Part shown: in pieces, positions 60,535 through 64,000 of the stretch
Layout of the letters: each line of letters opens with the position of its first letter
How positions within the stretch are numbered: the first letter of the stretch is position 1
Source: Flavobacterium sp. 245
GTDB taxonomy: Bacteria; Bacteroidota; Bacteroidia; Flavobacteriales; Flavobacteriaceae
Length of the DNA: 64,000 nt
Direction: 5' to 3'
Assembly: GCF_004362055.1 (NCBI RefSeq)
Contig: NZ_SNXB01000002.1
Location: forward strand, 558,001 to 622,000
The notes under the pieces: model-generated
Databases searched by the model: none
What the model was told of the DNA's origin: nothing
The model's input: only the letters and a program-made list of their open reading frames with translations
Made by a program: the position numbers and the translations under genes

Positions 60535-61293
60535 AACGATTTTCGTAAACGGAATTTCGTCTTTTAATGCTTTTAAAATAAAATTATCATTTAATCCGTT
60601 TACGATCCAGGTTTCAATGTTTGCTGCTTTTGCTATTCCAGCAGCTTCTATTTTAGACTGCATTCCTCCCGTTCCGTGTGATGATTTTGATTCGCCGATT
60701 TCCTTTTCAAGCGACTTCAAATCATTTACTAATTTAATTGTTTCTGGAACTTCATCATTAATAGAGTCTTTTGTATAAATTCCGTTCGTATTGGTGGCAA
60801 TAATCAGAATATCAACATTTAAAAGAACTGCCGTTAAAGCCGCTAGTTTATCATTATCTCCAAACCGAATCTCATCTGTGGCAACGGTATCATTTTCGTT
60901 GATAATCGGAATGTAATTGTTTTTAACCAATACATTAATTGTATTTACAATGTTCTTTTTGGTCTGCTCTCTTTCAAAATCAGAATAAGAAAGTAAACAC
61001 TGCGAAGTATTTAATCCTAAATCCTTAAAATTTTCATTGTAAATCCGCATCAAATGAGGCTGTCCTATAGAGGCCAACGCCTGCTTTACAAAAACATCTT
61101 TATCTTGATTGTCCAGTTTTACAAACTGCTTTGCCGCCGCAATTGCTCCGGAGCTGACTATGATAAATTCATATTCGTCGTTTAAAGCCGCAATCTGTAT
61201 TCCGAGGTCTTCAATCTTTCCCCGCGAAATATGATTGGTTTCTTTGGTTAAAGTATTACTTCCTATTTTTAATAAAATCCGTTTCTTACCCAT
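60532..61293 (-). CDS. proB: Glutamate 5-kinase, short form
   Basis: A 253-residue amino-acid kinase that phosphorylates glutamate for proline synthesis. RILLKIGSNTLTKETNHISR, IIVSSGAIAAAKQFV, IPIINENDTVATDEIRFGDN and GTGGMQSKIEAAGIAKAAN are family marks. It lacks the C-terminal PUA domain found in E. coli ProB (367 residues), as is usual in Bacteroidota. It lies 97 bases downstream of the proA stop. The stop codon forms part of the CGTTTAAT-type array (ATC GTT TAA). Confidence 0.95.
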   Translation of the reverse strand: MGKKRILLKIGSNTLTKETNHISRGKIEDLGIQIAALNDEYEFIIVSSGAIAAAKQFVKLDNQDKDVFVKQALASIGQPHLMRIYNENFKDLGLNTSQCLLSYSDFEREQTKKNIVNTINVLVKNNYIPIINENDTVATDEIRFGDNDKLAALTAVLLNVDILIIATNTNGIYTKDSINDEVPETIKLVNDLKSLEKEIGESKSSHGTGGMQSKIEAAGIAKAANIETWIVNGLNDNFILKALKDEIPFTKIV

Positions 61294-61300
61294 TTTTTTC

Positions 61301-61396
61301 TAAGATGCTAAGATTCTGAGATACTAAGATTCTAAGTTTTTTTCACCTCAAATCAAAATTATCTAATTATCTAATTGTCAAATTATCTCATTACCT
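61301..61396. repeat. Two octamer arrays; the second runs into proA
   Basis: First array 61301-61340: TAAGATGC, TAAGATTC, TGAGATAC, TAAGATTC, TAAGTTTT. Second array 61357-61396: AATTATCT, AATTATCT, AATTGTCA, AATTATCT, CATTACCT. Both are in exact 8-base register. The proA stop and last Arg codon (61391-61396) lie in the last unit. Confidence 0.9.
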
Positions 61397-62584
61397 GATT
61401 TGTCCTTCTCCATACACGTACCATTTGTTTGTTACGAGATGTTGAAGGCCTATTGGTCCTCTTTGATGCAATTTATCTGTGCTTATCGCTAATTCTCCGC
61501 CTAGACCAAATTGTCCGCCGTCAGTAAAACGGGTTGAAGCATTTTGGTAAACTGCTGCTGCATCTATTGCTTCCATAAACTGTTGCGCCACTTCATTATC
61601 TCTAGTAATAATTGCTGCAGAATGTCCTCCGCAATATTTATTAATCATTTCGATAGCATTTTCTTCAGAATCAATTGTTCCAATAACAATTTTATAATCT
61701 AAAAACTCTTCGTACCAAATATCTTCGTTTTGAAGTGTTTTTGTGTTTTCGAAATTCTCTAATGATTTATCTACAATAACTTCGACTTTTGCCTCAATTA
61801 AAGCTTCAATCAGCATTGCTGTAAAACCTTCAAAATTTGGAAGTTTCGAATCAATTAAAACTTTATCTAAAGCATTACAAGCCGATATTTTAGAAGTTTT
61901 AGCATTCAAAATTACTTTTAAAGCCAAATCTGTATCAGCATCTTTATGAACAAAAACAAAATTATTTCCTCGTCCACTTACGATTACAGGACAGGTTGCA
62001 TGCGCTTTTACAAATTCAATCAGCTTTTCTCCACCTCTTGGAACAATTAAATCAACTTTTTGAGTTGGTTTTTCTAAAAAGGCCTGAGTTTCTGTTCTAT
62101 TATAATTCAGATATTCAACCCAGTCTTTCGAAACTCTATTTTCTTCTAGAGCTTTATGCCAAAGACTTACGATTTTTAAATTTGATTTTAAAGATTCTTT
62201 TCCTCCTTTTAATAAAATCTTATTTCCAGATTTAAAAGCAATTCCGCCCGCTTCAATTGTAACATCTGGGCGAGATTCGTAAATAATTAAAATCGTTCCG
62301 AAAGCAGCAGTTTTATTTATAACTTTTATTCCATTATCATGAGTGAAATGAAAACGCTCAACTCCAACGGGATCTTCCTGAGAAGCCAATTGGTTTAATG
62401 ATAAAATCATCTCGTCGACTTTTTTATCATCTACTTTTAAGCGTTCTTCCATTGCTAAATCTGAGCCGTCATAATCAGCAAGATCTTCCTGATTGGTCAA
62501 GATTATCTGACTCCGTTCCTGCTCGACCAGCTTTGCCATGGATCGCAAAACCGCATTGCGTTTTTTAATTGATAATGGATTCAT
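61391..62584 (-). CDS. proA: Gamma-glutamyl phosphate reductase
   Basis: A 397-residue aldehyde-dehydrogenase-superfamily enzyme that reduces glutamyl-5-phosphate to the semialdehyde in proline synthesis. The catalytic Cys is in AKTSKISACNALDKVLI; LIVPRGGEKLIEFVKAHATC and FTDGGQFGLGGELAISTDKL are family marks, the last near 365. Length fits ProA. It is followed by proB in the same operon. The order proA-proB inside an arginine cluster is a known Bacteroidota arrangement as far as I recall. The stop codon comes from an octamer array. Confidence 0.96.
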   Translation of the reverse strand: MNPLSIKKRNAVLRSMAKLVEQERSQIILTNQEDLADYDGSDLAMEERLKVDDKKVDEMILSLNQLASQEDPVGVERFHFTHDNGIKVINKTAAFGTILIIYESRPDVTIEAGGIAFKSGNKILLKGGKESLKSNLKIVSLWHKALEENRVSKDWVEYLNYNRTETQAFLEKPTQKVDLIVPRGGEKLIEFVKAHATCPVIVSGRGNNFVFVHKDADTDLALKVILNAKTSKISACNALDKVLIDSKLPNFEGFTAMLIEALIEAKVEVIVDKSLENFENTKTLQNEDIWYEEFLDYKIVIGTIDSEENAIEMINKYCGGHSAAIITRDNEVAQQFMEAIDAAAVYQNASTRFTDGGQFGLGGELAISTDKLHQRGPIGLQHLVTNKWYVYGEGQIR

Positions 62585-62590
62585 TTTTTT

Positions 62591-62672
62591 GGTTTAATTG
62601 GTTAATTCGTTTAACTGGTTAATCGTTAATTCGTTTAATCGATTAACCAGTTAAACGATTAAACGAATTAAC
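62591..62672. repeat. CGTTTAAC palindrome with two competing stems
   Basis: Stem 1: 62608-62625 and 62640-62657, 18 bases perfect (CGTTTAACTGGTTAATCG and its complement). Stem 2: 62625-62641 and 62656-62672, 17 bases perfect (GTTAATTCGTTTAATCG and its complement). The two cannot form together. It fills the gap between proA and argD. Confidence 0.9.
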
Positions 62673-62673
62673 A

Positions 62674-63807
62674 TTATAGCTCTTCTAAACTTTCTTTTAA
62701 AGCAACAATAAATGTATCAATATCAGCTTTTTTCACTGTCAACGGTGGCAAAATTCTCAATAGATTTTTATTGTTGGCACTTCCAGTAAAAATGTGTTTT
62801 TCGATAATTAATTTCTTTCTTAAAGCTGCTACATCAAAATCGAATTCTACTCCAAGCATCAAGCCTTTTCCTTTTACTTGTTTAATGCCTTCAACTTCTT
62901 TAATTTTTTCTAAGAAATATTCATAAACTTCGTTTACATTCTTTTGCAAATCTAATTTTTCAATTACATCTAAAACTGCAATTCCTGCTGCACAAGACAA
63001 ATGGCTTCCGCCGAAAGTTGTTCCCAATAATCCGAAACTTGCTTCGAATTTTGGAGAAATTAAAATGGCTCCAACCGGAAAACCGTTCCCCATTCCTTTT
63101 GCAACAGAGATAATATCAGCGTTGATTCCGTGATGCTGGAAAGCAAAGAATTTTCCACTTCTTCCGTATCCTGATTGTACTTCGTCTAAAATCAAAACAA
63201 CATCGTGTTTTTTACATGCTTTTTCTAAAGCCTGAAAAAATTCGGTTGTTCCTTGATCTAAACCTCCAACTCCCTGAATTCCTTCGATAATTACCGCTGT
63301 AACATCTCCTTTAGCCAATTCAGCTTCAACTAATTCGATTTGGTTTAATGGTAAAAAAGTAACAACTTGCTGTGCATTAATTGGCGCTACAATTTTTTTG
63401 TTATCTGTAACGGCAACGGCTGCAGAAGTTCTTCCGTGGAAAGAATTATCAAAAGCTATAACTCTTGATTTTCCGTTATGAAAAGACGCTAATTTTAAAG
63501 CATTTTCATTGGCTTCGGCACCAGAACTGCACAAAAACAATTCGTAATCTTCTAAACCAGAAAGTTTTCCTAATTTCTGAGCCAATTCAACCTGCAAAGG
63601 ATTCTGAATTGCATTCGAATAAAATCCTAAATGGTCTAATTGATTTTTAAGTTTTGCTACATAATCCGGCTGTGTGTGTCCGATAGAAATCACACCATGT
63701 CCACTGTATAAATCTAAATATTCTACTCCTTTGTCATCTGTAATTGTACAATCAATTGCTTTTACTGGAGTTATGTTGTATAATGGGTAAACGTTGAATA
63801 AGTTCAT
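62674..63807 (-). CDS. argD: Acetylornithine / ornithine-type aminotransferase
   Basis: A 377-residue class III PLP aminotransferase. The lysine is in DIISVAKGMGNGFPVGAILI; LYSGHGVISIGHTQPDYVAK, FLCSSGAEANENALKLAS and VILDEVQSGYGRSGKFFAFQ are the family marks. Length is typical of ArgD. With an N-succinylornithine transcarbamylase downstream it probably makes N-succinyl- or N-acetyl-ornithine from the semialdehyde. It follows argC by 80 bases and precedes proA by 89 bases, each gap holding a palindrome. Confidence 0.95.
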   Translation of the reverse strand: MNLFNVYPLYNITPVKAIDCTITDDKGVEYLDLYSGHGVISIGHTQPDYVAKLKNQLDHLGFYSNAIQNPLQVELAQKLGKLSGLEDYELFLCSSGAEANENALKLASFHNGKSRVIAFDNSFHGRTSAAVAVTDNKKIVAPINAQQVVTFLPLNQIELVEAELAKGDVTAVIIEGIQGVGGLDQGTTEFFQALEKACKKHDVVLILDEVQSGYGRSGKFFAFQHHGINADIISVAKGMGNGFPVGAILISPKFEASFGLLGTTFGGSHLSCAAGIAVLDVIEKLDLQKNVNEVYEYFLEKIKEVEGIKQVKGKGLMLGVEFDFDVAALRKKLIIEKHIFTGSANNKNLLRILPPLTVKKADIDTFIVALKESLEEL

Positions 63808-63814
63808 TTTGTTT

Positions 63815-63884
63815 TTTGTTTAATTGTTTAATCGTCGATTTGTTTAATCGATTAACCGAATTAACGATTAACCGCTTAACCAAC
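63815..63884. repeat. CGATTAAC palindrome between argC and argD
   Basis: GTTTAATTGTTTAATCGTCG then ATTTGTTTAATCGATTAACC and GAATTAACGATTAACCGCTT: 8-base TTAATCG/CGATTAA units in both orientations, the same family as 60412 and 62591. Confidence 0.85.
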
Positions 63885-63887
63885 AAT

Positions 63888-64000
63888 TTAAAATCCGCTT
63901 GGTTTTAAATGTAAACCGGTGGTTTCTTCTAAACCAAACATTAAATTCATATTCTGAATTGCTTGTCCTGAAGCACCTTTGGTTAAATTATCTATAATTG
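63888..64000 (-). CDS. argC: N-acetyl-gamma-glutamyl-phosphate reductase (partial, C-terminus)
   Basis: The last 37 codons before the TAA at 63888-63890 read [20 protein letters not shown] followed by [16 protein letters not shown]. This is the C-terminal end of ArgC, where the KGASGQA motif sits near the active site. The rest lies outside the window. It reduces N-acylglutamyl-5-phosphate to the semialdehyde, just upstream of argD in the same operon. The family call rests on this C-terminal motif. Confidence 0.9.
   Translation of the reverse strand, partial: IIDNLTKGASGQAIQNMNLMFGLEETTGLHLKPSGF

Noticed and set aside
1..64000. tRNA, rRNA, prophage, insertion sequence
   Set aside because: No cloverleaf-like TTCRANYC-type region, no integrase or transposase protein, and no phage structural gene were found.

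Overview
The window is low-GC chromosomal DNA from a Bacteroidota, almost certainly a Flavobacterium or close relative. Four things point there: promoters of the Bacteroidota form TTG-N19-TAnnTTTG; a pectate lyase with a C-terminal type IX secretion sorting domain; an arginine pathway with an N-succinylornithine-type transcarbamylase next to proA/proB; and flavobacterial housekeeping genes (glyA, fumarylacetoacetase, miaE, short proB, YtxJ-type redox protein). I see no tRNA, rRNA, prophage, transposase or CRISPR array.

Layout. 1-1509: end of a DUF1328 gene, topoisomerase IB and a small SAP-like protein. 1744-5145: five secreted, lipo- or membrane proteins of mostly unknown role; then a DUF4142 lipoprotein (5339-5926). 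6243-8898: zinc alcohol dehydrogenase, cupin and AraC regulator. 9114-21596: carbohydrate genes (GH2, acyltransferase, DUF1349, GH3, DUF6377 regulator), interrupted by two unknown genes, a TlpA-like thioredoxin and an ArsR/old-yellow-enzyme operon. 21770-28283: an acyl-CoA dehydrogenase, a divergent EamA transporter/MocR regulator pair, and a bestrophin. 28284-34117: stress protein, OmpR-type two-component system, outer-membrane barrel protein, aspartate ammonia-lyase. 34275-40801: pentapeptide protein, a frameshifted gene, GNAT, guaC, miaE, then divergent glyA and fumarylacetoacetase. 41020-46465: aguA and aguB (agmatine to putrescine) flanking a beta-propeller lipoprotein and an OmpA protein. 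46650-54071: lipoprotein, DUF808, a 39-aa membrane peptide, clpB, ytxJ and a DUF2157-type membrane pair. 54300-55619: secreted pectate lyase. 55702-64000: arginine/proline cluster, transcribed leftward in the order argC(partial)-argD-proA-proB-argF'-argB-argE-argH.

The most striking unexplained structure lies between the genes. Many intergenic gaps carry a short-unit array of 7 or 8 bp (or about 10 bp), usually followed by its reverse complement, so the gap can fold into a long hairpin. Unit sequences differ from gap to gap (CTTAGNAN, GTTTCAG, AAGAACT/AATCACT, GAAATGT, CGTTTAAT, AATTATCT, CGCAAAG, CACGAATT), but the architecture is the same. Several arrays run into the adjacent gene and supply its stop codon and last residues. 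Two copies of a separate structured repeat (near 47236 and 57119) and a GC-rich CTCCAGCGGAGC palindrome (45358-45463) are other dispersed-element candidates.

All gene calls rest on reading the protein sequences and remembered family motifs; no database search was run. Start codons were moved to an internal ATG where the longest frame began at TTG/GTG or ran into a neighbour.
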